A stretch of 23,063 nucleotides of DNA from an uncultured Lachnospiraceae bacterium (GCA_937950565.1 CALFCS010000104.1:1-23063); one strand, 5' to 3'; shown: positions 7,901-15,069, counted from the stretch's first letter. Notes: generated by a model not told the origin, from the letters alone. Numbers and translations are program-made.

Positions 7901-10098
7901 ACAAGCAGTTTACATCTGTAGACAATCTGCTGGCTTCTCTTGGAAGATATAAAGGTTCAGGTGAACTTGAGGTAGCAGAGATTAAAGATGCAGGAGAAGG
8001 AAAGACAGAAATTACAGCATCTGTTACAAATAGTAATGCAAAGAAGATTGCATTTTATGTAAATGGTATCCGGGCCGGAGAGGCAGATGTAAAGAGCGGG
8101 CGTGCAGTTCTTACTGTAAGTGATGCTATGCTCAGAAGTGGAGAGAATAAGACAAATACGGTACAGATTCGTGCGTTAGATGCTTCTGGTGCATTCCTGA
8201 AGAACAACTCGACAGTTCTGACAAATTATAAGAATTTTGAAAAGACGACTTCGGGAGTGATTTCGGATAAAATGGCGCTCCAGAGAGCAATTGCGTCAGC
8301 GAAACAATTAAAAGAAGATGATTATACAGCAGAAAGCTGGGCAGCCGCAAAGATTGCGGATGTGATAGCAGCAGCAGAGGCTGTTATGGAAAATGCAGAC
8401 GCAACACAGGAAGAGGTGGATGCAGCTGTAAAGGCGCTTGCCGACGCGCAGAAATTATTAGAGCAGAATGTAGATCTTCTTCTTGACTTTACATTTGATG
8501 ATGCAGAGAGCGGATTCAAAGGCGGTCAGGCGGTGGCAGAGCCGGTAGGAGAACTGAGAGAAGTAGATGGAAGAAAAGCTTTGTATCTGAATGGCAGCGA
8601 ATTCTTAAATGTAACGAAGGAAGATGGAAGCAGCCTGCTGACGAATGTACAGGCGATGACGGTATCCTTTGATATGAAGCCGACAGCACATGGAGCTACA
8701 GGATGGCCGTATTATGCGGCACGGAGTGCGGCAGGCCAGGCCGGCGGCAACGAAATCTATACAGGTATTCTTATACAGAATAATGGAACCCTTATGGTGG
8801 AACGTTATCTGAATGGCCGCGGGGAAGGCAGTATAGCAACCGCAGGTAAAAATGATCAGTGGTCGCATGTAGAAGTGCAGTATAATGAAACAGAAACGAT
8901 TCTTTCCATAGATGGTGTAGAAATACAGAAGCTGCCTTGTACTTATAGCTTGACAGATATTTTTGGAGAAAACAGTATTCTTCAGATTGGTAAAGCAAAC
9001 TGGGGCAATGGAGAATATTTCCAGGGTTATATTGACAACTACAAGATTGCTGTAACAAAGATGGCTGAAACACCTAAGACAGATAAGACAGCGCTTCAGA
9101 AGGCGATAGCAGATGCTGAGAAGTTAGATAAGGATAAATATACTGCTGACACCTGGGAAGCAGTTGAGACAGCACTTGCAGATGCGAAGAAAGTAAATGA
9201 TAATGAAGCGGCAACACAGAAGATGGCAGATGATGCAGTGACCGCTCTTGAAAACGCAGTGAAGGCGCTGGAAGAAAAGCCAATAGAACCTGATAAGGCG
9301 GACAAGAGCAAATTGCAGGAAGCAGTTGATCATGCAGTACCAGATACGGATAAAGAGAAATATACGGAGGATAGCTGGGCAGCATATGAAAAAGCTCTGG
9401 ATGCGGCGAAGAAAGTATTAGAAGACGAGAAGGCAGAGCAGGAAGCAGTTGATGAAGCAGAGAAGGCGCTTGCAGATGCAGCTGATGCGTTAGAAAAGAA
9501 ACCGCCAACACCACCAATAACAAAGCTCCCATATGTAGATGTGGAAGAGGACGCATGGTATTATGATGCAGTTGCTTATAACTATTATGCGAAGACGATG
9601 ACAGGTTTGGATCCGACACATTTTGGACCGTCCAATACATTGGTAAGAGGTCAGTTTGCAGCAGTACTGCATAAGATGAATGAGATGCCTGTAATGGAAT
9701 ATACCGATTTATTCTCCGACGTAACGGAGCCTGACTGGTTCAAGGATGCAGTTCTGTGGGCAGCCGAGAAGAAGATTGTAACAGGATATACAGGAACAGA
9801 TTTGTTCGGACCAAACGATCCGGTAACCCGCGCACAGATGGCAACGATGATGTACCGTTATGCGAAAGAGTATAAGGGATATGAACTGAAAGAGGACGGA
9901 GATTACAGTAGCTTCCCGGATGCAGGAGAGGTACAGGAATTTGCAGTAGATGCACTTAAATGGGCAGTAGCAGAAGAAATCATCACAGGAAAGACGATTG
10001 ACGGACAGCTTCTTCTTGACCCGCAGGGAAGTGCGAACCGTGCAGAGTGTGCAACCATTATTCAGAGATTTCTGGAGAAATATGGAGAGGAAAAATAA
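4975..10098 (+). CDS. Giant secreted CotH-type kinase-fold protein with SLH anchor
   Basis: This 1707-residue surface protein centres on a CotH domain (about 509-985), a family that includes the atypical kinase phosphorylating Bacillus spore-coat proteins. Visible family motifs are IKGRGNSTW (553-561), KKPFKIKLDKK (570-580), the NGEYVGFYELCEHKR stretch, and the acidic PAWDFDW (835-841), the likely metal-binding site. Order of modules: signal peptide (1-33), GLUG-like beta-helix region opening with ISTPEELTKIG (about 40-335), two Ig-like domains (345-505), CotH, another Ig-like domain (985-1085), FIVAR-like helices (1096-1165), LamG-like jellyroll (1167-1361), two more FIVAR-like repeats (1367-1511), Pro linker, and three SLH repeats (1518-1707). 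AAGGAGGTG lies just before the ATG. It sits 81 bases behind the GH43 gene. The CotH family call is firm; kinase activity, its substrate and any link to arabinan use are inference. Confidence 0.88.
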   Translation: MKKTSLRCRLMSLICICTMLVGMLFPGALGAVAETEAAEAGKIEISTPEELTKIGKDAAFPMTGDYVLTNDLDMSGINFTPIGGTHGEKGAVSGNHVFSGTFDGQGHLISNLTIDVSGQVTDYAQIGLFSVVASANASDYARVSNLVFANVSLTVDMDGGFTAAGTLAGEVNGYAEIENIAVLDGNVIVNADNGSDTVGAAGVIGECRTNANMGNNYVTVKNIYNGAQILAGSSTNNNYASGIIGRVSVTPCKAITGCVNTGRTSYKGDLGTGIANFAYNVDSRCVTNSYFLFDTGRAVSSTELEESVLKSGVLPDGLSETAWYASEGSYPLPVMCKEGGASEYLGLMSVSLGFAKGENAASVTQDIELPLTAGDKTLTWTSSNPAVIEIDGAVAKVKGVMSPVTVTLTASASDGKSRRFNVTVVSNVTAAFDQGYAKPGQKLTVVISNAPEDLQCSYTWSVGGKTLTSITGDSYTPTEADKEKFIKVVVKAKNYSNAEWNVSMYMSDLPVIYIDTEDGRDVTTKEYKDSNLRLQGNDEYTKSSVLYNGAAEIKGRGNSTWDYSLSNGLKKPFKIKLDKKTDVLGMGKNKHWVLLANAIDHTNMRNQLMYEFAEDIGMACVMDSKPVILVMNGEYVGFYELCEHKRVGETRINVFDWEGLGEDIAAAIADAVGLSKGDASDLEEQMTLDFSWYDTGNVTFKGTTYKVADYYTDEIPEFTGGFALDMDFRIDDSKNISKFRTRYGYPMIFEAPEYAKTSPSMMNYVQTYLQAFEDAIHDDDYYAEYDGEEVHYSELYDIDSLLQNWYLVEYSMNWDGMKNSTLMYKDLDGKLTMGPAWDFDWCWGNINMYSMTGPSVITGWHTTEDSFCEQAYQRENWNRYLASDPYFMTLAYEKWQEIRGTVIEDMIKDGGKIDRLTEEYRIPSEANDAKWASTYNKYSGYSIAADGSKKYTQSETYADAVNSMKNYIKLRVAWMDKQFTSVDNLLASLGRYKGSGELEVAEIKDAGEGKTEITASVTNSNAKKIAFYVNGIRAGEADVKSGRAVLTVSDAMLRSGENKTNTVQIRALDASGAFLKNNSTVLTNYKNFEKTTSGVISDKMALQRAIASAKQLKEDDYTAESWAAAKIADVIAAAEAVMENADATQEEVDAAVKALADAQKLLEQNVDLLLDFTFDDAESGFKGGQAVAEPVGELREVDGRKALYLNGSEFLNVTKEDGSSLLTNVQAMTVSFDMKPTAHGATGWPYYAARSAAGQAGGNEIYTGILIQNNGTLMVERYLNGRGEGSIATAGKNDQWSHVEVQYNETETILSIDGVEIQKLPCTYSLTDIFGENSILQIGKANWGNGEYFQGYIDNYKIAVTKMAETPKTDKTALQKAIADAEKLDKDKYTADTWEAVETALADAKKVNDNEAATQKMADDAVTALENAVKALEEKPIEPDKADKSKLQEAVDHAVPDTDKEKYTEDSWAAYEKALDAAKKVLEDEKAEQEAVDEAEKALADAADALEKKPPTPPITKLPYVDVEEDAWYYDAVAYNYYAKTMTGLDPTHFGPSNTLVRGQFAAVLHKMNEMPVMEYTDLFSDVTEPDWFKDAVLWAAEKKIVTGYTGTDLFGPNDPVTRAQMATMMYRYAKEYKGYELKEDGDYSSFPDAGEVQEFAVDALKWAVAEEIITGKTIDGQLLLDPQGSANRAECATIIQRFLEKYGEEK

Positions 10099-10120
10099 AT
10101 CATAATTTTGGAGCAAGCGA

Positions 10121-10161
10121 ATGTCCTGGCTGTTTCGGCAGTCAGGACATTTTGAAATTTT
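10121..10161 (+). terminator. Rho-independent terminator of the surface-protein operon
   Basis: A 12-base-pair hairpin (10121-10132 with 10139-10150, one G-T pair) has the loop TTTCGG and is followed by an interrupted T-rich stretch TTTGAAATTTT. It lies 22 bases after the CotH gene stop codon. Confidence 0.75.
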
Positions 10162-10184
10162 ATTGAATTTTTTCAAAAAAGTTG

Positions 10185-10213
10185 TTGACATTATAAATGT
10201 AGTGTAGTATAGT
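10185..10213 (+). promoter_or_regulatory. Promoter of tRNA-Gly
   Basis: A perfect -35 TTGACA (10185-10190), a 17-base spacer and -10 TATAGT (10208-10213) lie about 30 bases upstream of the tRNA. This is a near-consensus housekeeping promoter, as expected for a stable RNA. Confidence 0.8.
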
Positions 10214-10245
10214 ATTTATTGTTCTGAGGAACGAAAAGAAGATAT

Positions 10246-10318
10246 GCGACAGTGGCTCAGTTGGTAGAGTACGACCTTGCCAAGGTCGGGGTCGCGGGTT
10301 CGAACCCCGTCTGTCGCT
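10246..10318 (+). tRNA. tRNA-Gly (anticodon GCC)
   Basis: A complete 73-base cloverleaf is visible. Acceptor arms GCGACAG and CTGTCGC pair perfectly with discriminator T. The anticodon stem CGACC/GGTCG closes the loop TTGCCAA with anticodon GCC, and the T-arm carries TTCGAAC between GCGGG and CCCGT. The CCA end is not encoded. It is bracketed by its own promoter and terminator. Confidence 0.95.
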
Positions 10319-10327
10319 CTGGAGCAG

Positions 10328-10357
10328 AGGAATTGCAGGTGAAGCAGTTCCTTTTTT
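10328..10357 (+). terminator. Terminator of the tRNA-Gly transcript
   Basis: A 9-base-pair stem (10328-10336 with 10344-10352, one G-T pair) with a 7-base loop is followed by a run of six T (10352-10357). It begins 10 bases after the tRNA and ends 26 bases before the chosen MATE start codon. Confidence 0.8.
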
Positions 10358-10383
10358 CTTACTACATGAGGATGGTGGAAGCT

Positions 10384-11766
10384 ATGAATCAGGAGATGAC
10401 AAAAAATCCATTGGAAACCGAACCGGTTGGAAGATTAATTGCGAAGTTTGCAATACCGGCAATTATTAGTATGCTGGTAAGTTCTCTTTATAATATTGTG
10501 GACCAGATTTTCATTGGACAGGGAGTCGGAATGCTTGGCAATGCGGCGACAAATGTTGCATTCCCGGCATCTATTATCTGTACTGCGACAGCGCTTCTTC
10601 TGGGAATCGGAAGTGCGTCAAATTATAATCTGGAAGCAGGAGCCGGTAATCTGGAGCGGGCAAAAGGAATTGCAGCCACCGGCTTGTCTATGCTTGCCAT
10701 CTGCGGAACTGTAATTGCCATAGTTTTGCTTGTATTTTTGAATCCCCTTCTTCAGTTATTCGGGGTGACGCCGGATGTTCTTCCGTTTGCACAGGACTAT
10801 ATGGGAATCTGTGCGTTTGGAATTCCTTTTTTATGTCTGACGACTGGGGGAAATCATCTGATCCGTGCTGACAGGAGTCCGACTTATTCTATGACGTGTA
10901 TGCTTGTCGGGGCGGTGATTAACACCGTTCTTGATCCCTTGTTCATTTTTGTATTTCGATGGGGGATTAAAGGGGCCGCCTGGGCAACGGTAATCGGACA
11001 GGTGATTTCAGGAATTATGGTCATTGTTTATTTCATAAAATTTACGCATATGGAATTGGAAAAAGAGATGTTTCTTCCAAAAGCGGAGTACCTGAAAGCG
11101 ATTGTGTCTCTTGGGATGGCTTCCTGTATTAATCAGGTGTCTATGGCAATCGTACAGATTACGATGAATAACACTTTACGGCATTATGGGGCAGATTCCA
11201 TGTATGGAGCGGACATTCCATTGGCATGTGCCGGAGTAATTTCTAAAGTAAATATGGTGTTTATGGCTATTTGTATTGGTGTTTCACAGGGATGCCAGCC
11301 AATCTGGGGATTTAACTGCGGAGCAGGGCATTATGCGCGTGTGCGGGAAACTTATAAGAAAGCATTTCGTATTGCTTTGACTGTGGGTATTATTTTCTTT
11401 CTGGGGTTCCAGATTTTCCCAAGACAGATTGTCAGTATATTTGGAAGTGGAGAAGAAGAATATTTTCATTTTGCAGAGCAGTATTTCCGGATCTTTATGT
11501 TTATGACATTCATCAATGGAATTCAGCCTATGAGTTCCGGATTTTTTACTTCGATTGGAAAGGCAAAGCGGGGAATTATCATATCGCTGACGAGGCAGGT
11601 CATTTTTCTGCTTCCGTTAATTGTTATCTTCCCTTTATTTATGGGGATTGACGGTGTAATGTATGCGGGACCGATTGCAGACGGTGCGGCGGCAGTTACA
11701 GCTATCGGACTAGCGGCATGGGAGCAGAAGAAATACCTGAAAGATGGAAAAGTGGAAGAAAAGTAG
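10384..11766 (+). CDS. MATE family multidrug efflux transporter
   Basis: This 460-residue integral membrane protein has about twelve hydrophobic segments in two halves. It exports cationic drugs or metabolites in exchange for Na+ or H+. The N-terminus (PVGRLIAKFAIPAIISML followed by YNIVDQIFIG) is typical of the MepA/DinF-like MATE group in clostridia. The frame stays open upstream through the tRNA gene, so a longer start is spurious. I chose the ATG at 10384, preceded by GGATGGTGG; ATGs at 10366 and 10372 have poorer spacing. No promoter is evident between the tRNA terminator and the start, so it may depend on read-through. glyA follows after 54 bases without a terminator. The substrate cannot be told from sequence. 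Confidence 0.9.
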   Translation: MNQEMTKNPLETEPVGRLIAKFAIPAIISMLVSSLYNIVDQIFIGQGVGMLGNAATNVAFPASIICTATALLLGIGSASNYNLEAGAGNLERAKGIAATGLSMLAICGTVIAIVLLVFLNPLLQLFGVTPDVLPFAQDYMGICAFGIPFLCLTTGGNHLIRADRSPTYSMTCMLVGAVINTVLDPLFIFVFRWGIKGAAWATVIGQVISGIMVIVYFIKFTHMELEKEMFLPKAEYLKAIVSLGMASCINQVSMAIVQITMNNTLRHYGADSMYGADIPLACAGVISKVNMVFMAICIGVSQGCQPIWGFNCGAGHYARVRETYKKAFRIALTVGIIFFLGFQIFPRQIVSIFGSGEEEYFHFAEQYFRIFMFMTFINGIQPMSSGFFTSIGKAKRGIIISLTRQVIFLLPLIVIFPLFMGIDGVMYAGPIADGAAAVTAIGLAAWEQKKYLKDGKVEEK

Positions 11767-11795
11767 TTGCAATATTTGTAAAGAACAGATAGAAT
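11767..11795 (+). promoter_or_regulatory. Putative promoter of glyA
   Basis: TTGCAA (11767-11772), a 17-base spacer and TAGAAT (11790-11795) lie between the MATE stop codon and the glyA ribosome binding site. The fit is good, but the leader would be only about 20 bases long, so read-through from the MATE gene may also contribute. Confidence 0.5.
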
Positions 11796-11820
11796 CAAAT
11801 AGACAAGGAGGAAACGAAAT

Positions 11821-13056
11821 ATGTACACATTTGATGAAATTAAAAAGACGGATCATGAGATTGCAGATGCGATTACTGCTGAGATGGAGCGACAGAATTC
11901 TCATATTGAGCTGATTGCATCTGAAAACTGGGTCAGCAAAGCTGTGATGGCTGCGATGGGAAGCCCTCTGACAAACAAATATGCAGAAGGATATCCGGCA
12001 AAGAGATACTATGGCGGCTGCCAGTGTGTTGATGTGGTAGAAAATCTTGCAATAGAAAGAGCAAAAAAATTGTTCGGATGTGATTATGCTAACGTACAGC
12101 CACATTCAGGCGCGCAGGCAAACCTGGCAGTATTTTTTGCTATGCTGAACCCGGGAGATACTGTAATGGGAATGAATCTGGACCATGGTGGACATCTGAC
12201 ACATGGTTCACCGGTCAATATATCCGGAAAATATTTCCATATTGTATCTTATGGTGTGGATGAGAATGGCTATATTGATTATGAAAAGGTAAGAGAGATT
12301 GCAAAAGAAGCAAAGCCGAAGCTGATTGTTGCAGGTGCAAGCGCTTATGCAAGAATTATTGATTTTAAGCGTTTCCGTGAAATCGCAGATGAGGTGGGCG
12401 CTTATCTCATGGTAGATATGGCCCATATTGCAGGATTGGTTGCTGCAGGCGTGCATCCGAGCCCGATTCCATATGCACATGTGACAACGACAACGACTCA
12501 CAAGACACTTCGCGGACCAAGAGGAGGACTGATTCTGTGTAATCAGGAAGCAGCGGATAAATTTAATTTTAACAAAGCTGTTTTCCCGGGAATCCAGGGA
12601 GGACCGTTAGAGCACGTGATTGCTGCAAAGGCAGTCTGCTTCAAAGAGGCGCTGGAGCCTGAGTTTAAGGAATACCAGCAGCAGGTTGCTAAGAATGCAA
12701 AAGCTCTGTGTGAAGGTCTTATGAAGCGTGGAGTCAAGATCGTGTCCGGAGGAACGGACAACCATCTGATGCTTGTAGATTTGAGTGGGACAGATGTGAC
12801 AGGAAAAGAACTTGAGAAACGTTTGGATCTTGCACATATTACGTGTAATAAGAATACAATTCCAAATGATCCACGTTCTCCATTCGTCACAAGCGGAGTA
12901 AGACTCGGAACACCGGCTGTTACGTCCAGAGGAATGAAGGAAGAAGACATGGATAGAATTGCAGAAGGTATTGCGCTCGTAATTGAAAGTGAAGATAATA
13001 TTGAAAAAGTAAAAGCGCTTGTGAAAGAACTTACAGATAAATATCCACTGTTGTAA
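11821..13056 (+). CDS. glyA: Serine hydroxymethyltransferase
   Basis: GlyA converts serine and tetrahydrofolate to glycine and 5,10-methylene-THF, the main source of one-carbon units. The 411-residue length is normal for the bacterial enzyme. Family hallmarks are IELIASENWVS near the N-terminus, the NKYAEGYPAKRYYGGC substrate-loop motif, and TTTTTHKTLRGPRGG, in which K228 forms the Schiff base with PLP. The ATG at 11821 follows AAGGAGG with good spacing. The next gene is the folate transporter folT, whose promoter -35 box overlaps the glyA stop codon. Cytosolic, intact, and the call is secure. Confidence 0.98.
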   Translation: MYTFDEIKKTDHEIADAITAEMERQNSHIELIASENWVSKAVMAAMGSPLTNKYAEGYPAKRYYGGCQCVDVVENLAIERAKKLFGCDYANVQPHSGAQANLAVFFAMLNPGDTVMGMNLDHGGHLTHGSPVNISGKYFHIVSYGVDENGYIDYEKVREIAKEAKPKLIVAGASAYARIIDFKRFREIADEVGAYLMVDMAHIAGLVAAGVHPSPIPYAHVTTTTTHKTLRGPRGGLILCNQEAADKFNFNKAVFPGIQGGPLEHVIAAKAVCFKEALEPEFKEYQQQVAKNAKALCEGLMKRGVKIVSGGTDNHLMLVDLSGTDVTGKELEKRLDLAHITCNKNTIPNDPRSPFVTSGVRLGTPAVTSRGMKEEDMDRIAEGIALVIESEDNIEKVKALVKELTDKYPLL

Positions 13057-13079
13057 GAACAGATAAAGTGTGATATAAT
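13051..13079 (+). promoter_or_regulatory. Promoter of the folT riboswitch transcript
   Basis: TTGTAA (13051-13056, overlapping the last codons of glyA), a 17-base spacer and a perfect TATAAT (13074-13079) preceded by the extended -10 element TGA. Transcription would begin near 13086, about 20 bases before the THF aptamer. Confidence 0.75.
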
Positions 13080-13104
13080 AGGGCAGAACAAATAAACAAG
13101 AGGA

Positions 13105-13206
13105 AGCAGAGTAGGAATGTGTGCGTTAAGTGCCGGACGGACGGGGAGTTGCCGACCGGACGAAGAACAAAGAAGGTTCGCGGTACACATTCCGCATCCC
13201 GCTGCT
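13105..13206 (+). promoter_or_regulatory. Tetrahydrofolate (THF) riboswitch
   Basis: The aptamer matches the folT-associated THF riboswitch. P1 pairs 13105-13109 with 13202-13206. A perfect 9-bp helix pairs GGAATGTGT (13114-13122) with ACACATTCC (13185-13193). The conserved GAGTAG lies 5' of it, the GCGTTAAGTG junction follows it, and GCATCCCGCT lies on the 3' side. A third stem pairs 13133-13140 with 13152-13159 across one A-A mismatch, and a small hairpin pairs 13165-13168 with 13176-13179. The gene downstream is a folate transporter, as expected. No intrinsic terminator stands between aptamer and start codon, so control of translation initiation is the likely mode; the exact anti-Shine-Dalgarno pairing was not resolved. 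Confidence 0.93.
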
Positions 13207-13275
13207 ACACATAGACAGATAAAAACTACCTGCTTATGCGTAGCTTTAAGGACTACTGCAAAGGAGGTATTTTTT

Positions 13276-13839
13276 ATGAGAAAATTGAAAACATTATTTA
13301 CAGACTCCATTTATGAACTGGGTAACCTGAAAACATTGTCTGCGTCAGCTATGCTGCTTGCGATTACAGTCGTGCTGGGATTTTACCGGCTGCAGATTAC
13401 AGATTATCTGAGAATTGGATTTGATTTTATCGCAAAGGAACTTACAGCGATGTTCTTTGGACCGGTGGCGGCATGTGCTGTGGCAGGTCTGGCAGATATT
13501 ATTTCTTATATTATTAAGCCGGTAGGAGCCTTTTTTCCTGGACTTACCATTAGCGCCATGCTGGCTGCCGTTATTTACGGAGTAGTACTATATAAGAAGC
13601 CTTTGAGTCTGAAAAGAGTCATTGTAGCGAATACGCTGGTGACTGTATTTATCAATATGCTTTTGAACACATATTGGATGACGATATTGTATGGAAATGG
13701 TTTTATGGCTATTTTTCCGGCGAGAGTGGTGAAGCAGCTTCTTATGCTCCCGATAGAAGTTGTGCTGTTTTATACAGTAGCAAAGGTACTGATGAAGGCC
13801 AGGCTTCCGGAGCTTATGAAAAATAAGCCGGGCAGATAA
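13276..13839 (+). CDS. folT: Folate-specific ECF transporter S component
   Basis: This 187-residue membrane protein captures folate for an energy-coupling-factor importer; the shared EcfA/A'/T module is not in this window. About six hydrophobic segments are visible. The stretch with DYLRIGFDFIAKELTAMFFG and the AGLADIISYIIKP motif are typical of FolT-type S components. The frame stays open upstream into the riboswitch, so the start was set at ATG 13276, which follows AAGGAGG at 13261-13267. Regulation by the THF riboswitch gives direct support for folate as the substrate. A MarR gene follows after 21 bases in the same transcript. Confidence 0.95.
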   Translation: MRKLKTLFTDSIYELGNLKTLSASAMLLAITVVLGFYRLQITDYLRIGFDFIAKELTAMFFGPVAACAVAGLADIISYIIKPVGAFFPGLTISAMLAAVIYGVVLYKKPLSLKRVIVANTLVTVFINMLLNTYWMTILYGNGFMAIFPARVVKQLLMLPIEVVLFYTVAKVLMKARLPELMKNKPGR

Positions 13840-13860
13840 TACGAGGGGATAGAGTAATAT

Positions 13861-14292
13861 ATGAAAGAACGAATGCCGATCGGGTTTATGTTTAAGCAGA
13901 TTAATAATGTGTATGAGAAGGAGTTTAACAATCGTCTGCGTACGCTTGGAATTACATCTTCTCAGTGTGCGGTGCTGGATTATTTGTTTGTAAGCAGTAA
14001 AGAAGAAGTGACCCAGCGGGATATTGAAAAGGCATTAAGTCTTAAGAATCCTACGGTTACGGGTCTTCTGAAAAGGCTGGATGAAAAGGGGTTTATCTTA
14101 TCAGTACCCAGCAATAAGGATAGAAGATGTAACAATATTTATCTGACCGAGAAGGCATATGATATACGGAGACGTATGGAACTGGATAGAAAAAAACTGG
14201 ATAAAATGCTGACTCTTGGAATGAACAAAAAAGAAATTGAAGCACTGGAAAAGATGTTAAGCAGAGTGCTGTATAATATAGCCGAGCCTTAG
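13861..14292 (+). CDS. MarR family transcriptional regulator
   Basis: A 143-residue protein of the usual MarR length. The winged helix-turn-helix lies at about residues 45-105: TQRDIEKALSLKNPTVTG is the recognition unit and NKDRRCNNIYLTEKA forms the wing with its Asp-Arg pair. MarR proteins bind palindromic operators as dimers, often releasing DNA on ligand binding. GAGGGGAT stands before the ATG at 13861. The gene is 21 bases after folT with no terminator between, so it is probably co-transcribed and thus under the THF riboswitch transcript. Its target is unknown; the linkage could reflect folate status or simply position. Confidence 0.9.
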   Translation: MKERMPIGFMFKQINNVYEKEFNNRLRTLGITSSQCAVLDYLFVSSKEEVTQRDIEKALSLKNPTVTGLLKRLDEKGFILSVPSNKDRRCNNIYLTEKAYDIRRRMELDRKKLDKMLTLGMNKKEIEALEKMLSRVLYNIAEP

Positions 14293-14310
14293 GGTTCGGC
14301 TATATTTTTT
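14275..14310 (+). terminator. Terminator of the folT-marR transcript
   Basis: A long stem of at least 13 pairs (arms about 14276-14288 and 14292-14304) has the three-base loop TTA and ends in a T-run at 14304-14310. The hairpin overlaps the last codons and stop codon of the MarR gene, a compact arrangement. Confidence 0.9.
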
Positions 14311-14372
14311 GAAAAATCCAAGTGCAAAGGGTATAGTTTGGGGTTAATGAGAAAAAATATCAATTACAGGAG

Positions 14373-14401
14373 TTGTTTTTGTATGCTGCATATGCTATAT
14401 T
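14373..14401 (+). promoter_or_regulatory. Promoter of the DUF3793-DUF2325 operon
   Basis: TTGTTT (14373-14378), a 17-base spacer and TATATT (14396-14401) with an extended TGC just before the -10. The start of transcription would be near 14408, immediately ahead of the Fur-box-like sequence. Confidence 0.6.
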
Positions 14402-14411
14402 TAAATGGAAA

Positions 14412-14426
14412 TGATAATCAATATCA
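14412..14426 (+). promoter_or_regulatory. Fur box (iron-responsive operator)
   Basis: TGATAATCAATATCA matches the 7-1-7 Fur consensus TGATAATnATTATCA at all but one defined position. It lies a few bases downstream of the predicted transcription start and just before the ribosome binding site, where bound Fur would block transcription under iron-replete conditions. Confidence 0.75.
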
Positions 14427-14443
14427 AAGGGGGAGTATACAAT

Positions 14444-15034
14444 ATGACCGCTGCAGTTATTTCTCATATGTTTTCCTGTGAAAAAGGGAGAAGGCGTTTG
14501 TATTTTCAATTGATTTTACACTGTGCGCCTTTTTTGAAGGGATTAAAAATTTCCAGTATAGTAAATATTGAAAAATCTGCATTTGATGATATCAGTAAAG
14601 TTCTTGCGGAGACCGGAATAGAGTGGAAGATATTGAAAGAGCAAGGAGGAAGATGTCTTTTATTCTTGTACAGAAGGAAGGAATTTACAGAGTATCTCCA
14701 TAGAGAAGAGATACGCAGATTTCTGGAAGAGAATGAATATTGCGTAAATAGTATAGATAAAGTGCTTGAGAAGCTTGCAAAAAGGGTTTCTGAGTACGAG
14801 GAAAGGAGTTTTCCGCATGAGGTAGGCGTGTTTCTGGATTATCCGGTTGAGGATGTGAAGGCTTTTATCGAAAAAGGTGGAAAAGACTGCCTCCTGTGCG
14901 GATATTGGAAGGTGTATTATAATCTGGACAAAGCGCAGAGAATTTTTCATATTTATGATATGGCAAAAGCAAGTGCGGTGAATGAGTTTCTGGCAGGAGG
15001 AACTCTGCAGGATATTGCTGGAAAAACAGCGTAG
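14444..15034 (+). CDS. DUF3793 family protein, probably iron-regulated
   Basis: This 196-residue soluble protein resembles the DUF3793 family of clostridia. Recognisable parts are the N-terminal HMFSCEKGRRRLYFQLILHCAP stretch with two cysteines (here split as HMFSCEKG and LILHCAP) and the C-terminal FPHEVGVFLDYPVEDVKAFI followed by CLLCGYWKVYYN. The last part carries a Cys-x-x-Cys pair. No signal peptide or membrane segment is seen. The upstream frame extends to 14405 but crosses the Fur box; AAAGGGGG at 14426-14433 supports ATG 14444. It is followed by a DUF2325 gene after 35 bases. Biochemical function is unknown. The Fur box points to a role in iron starvation or iron-sulfur/flavodoxin exchange, which is inference. 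Confidence 0.85.
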   Translation: MTAAVISHMFSCEKGRRRLYFQLILHCAPFLKGLKISSIVNIEKSAFDDISKVLAETGIEWKILKEQGGRCLLFLYRRKEFTEYLHREEIRRFLEENEYCVNSIDKVLEKLAKRVSEYEERSFPHEVGVFLDYPVEDVKAFIEKGGKDCLLCGYWKVYYNLDKAQRIFHIYDMAKASAVNEFLAGGTLQDIAGKTA

Positions 15035-15069
15035 AGATAACGCAGTGAGACAGAAGGAAGGAGCATGAT

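Noticed and set aside
9074..9640. Minus-strand open frame of 188 codons inside the CotH protein gene
   Set aside because: It is antisense to FIVAR-like and SLH repeats; the low-complexity His/Leu/Pro/Ser composition is a shadow of the plus-strand codon pattern.
10252..10383. N-terminal extension of the MATE frame by 44 codons
   Set aside because: The extension is a translation of the tRNA-Gly gene and its terminator; real start motifs appear only near 10384.
13117..13275. N-terminal extension of FolT by 53 codons
   Set aside because: These bases form the THF riboswitch, and a consensus ribosome binding site precedes ATG 13276.
12543..13310. Minus-strand open frame of 255 codons opposite glyA and the riboswitch
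   Set aside because: It is antisense to a highly conserved gene, has no recognisable domain and runs through the riboswitch.
14405..14443. Upstream ATG for the DUF3793 gene
   Set aside because: It lies at the predicted transcription start, crosses the Fur box and has no ribosome binding site, whereas AAAGGGGG precedes ATG 14444.
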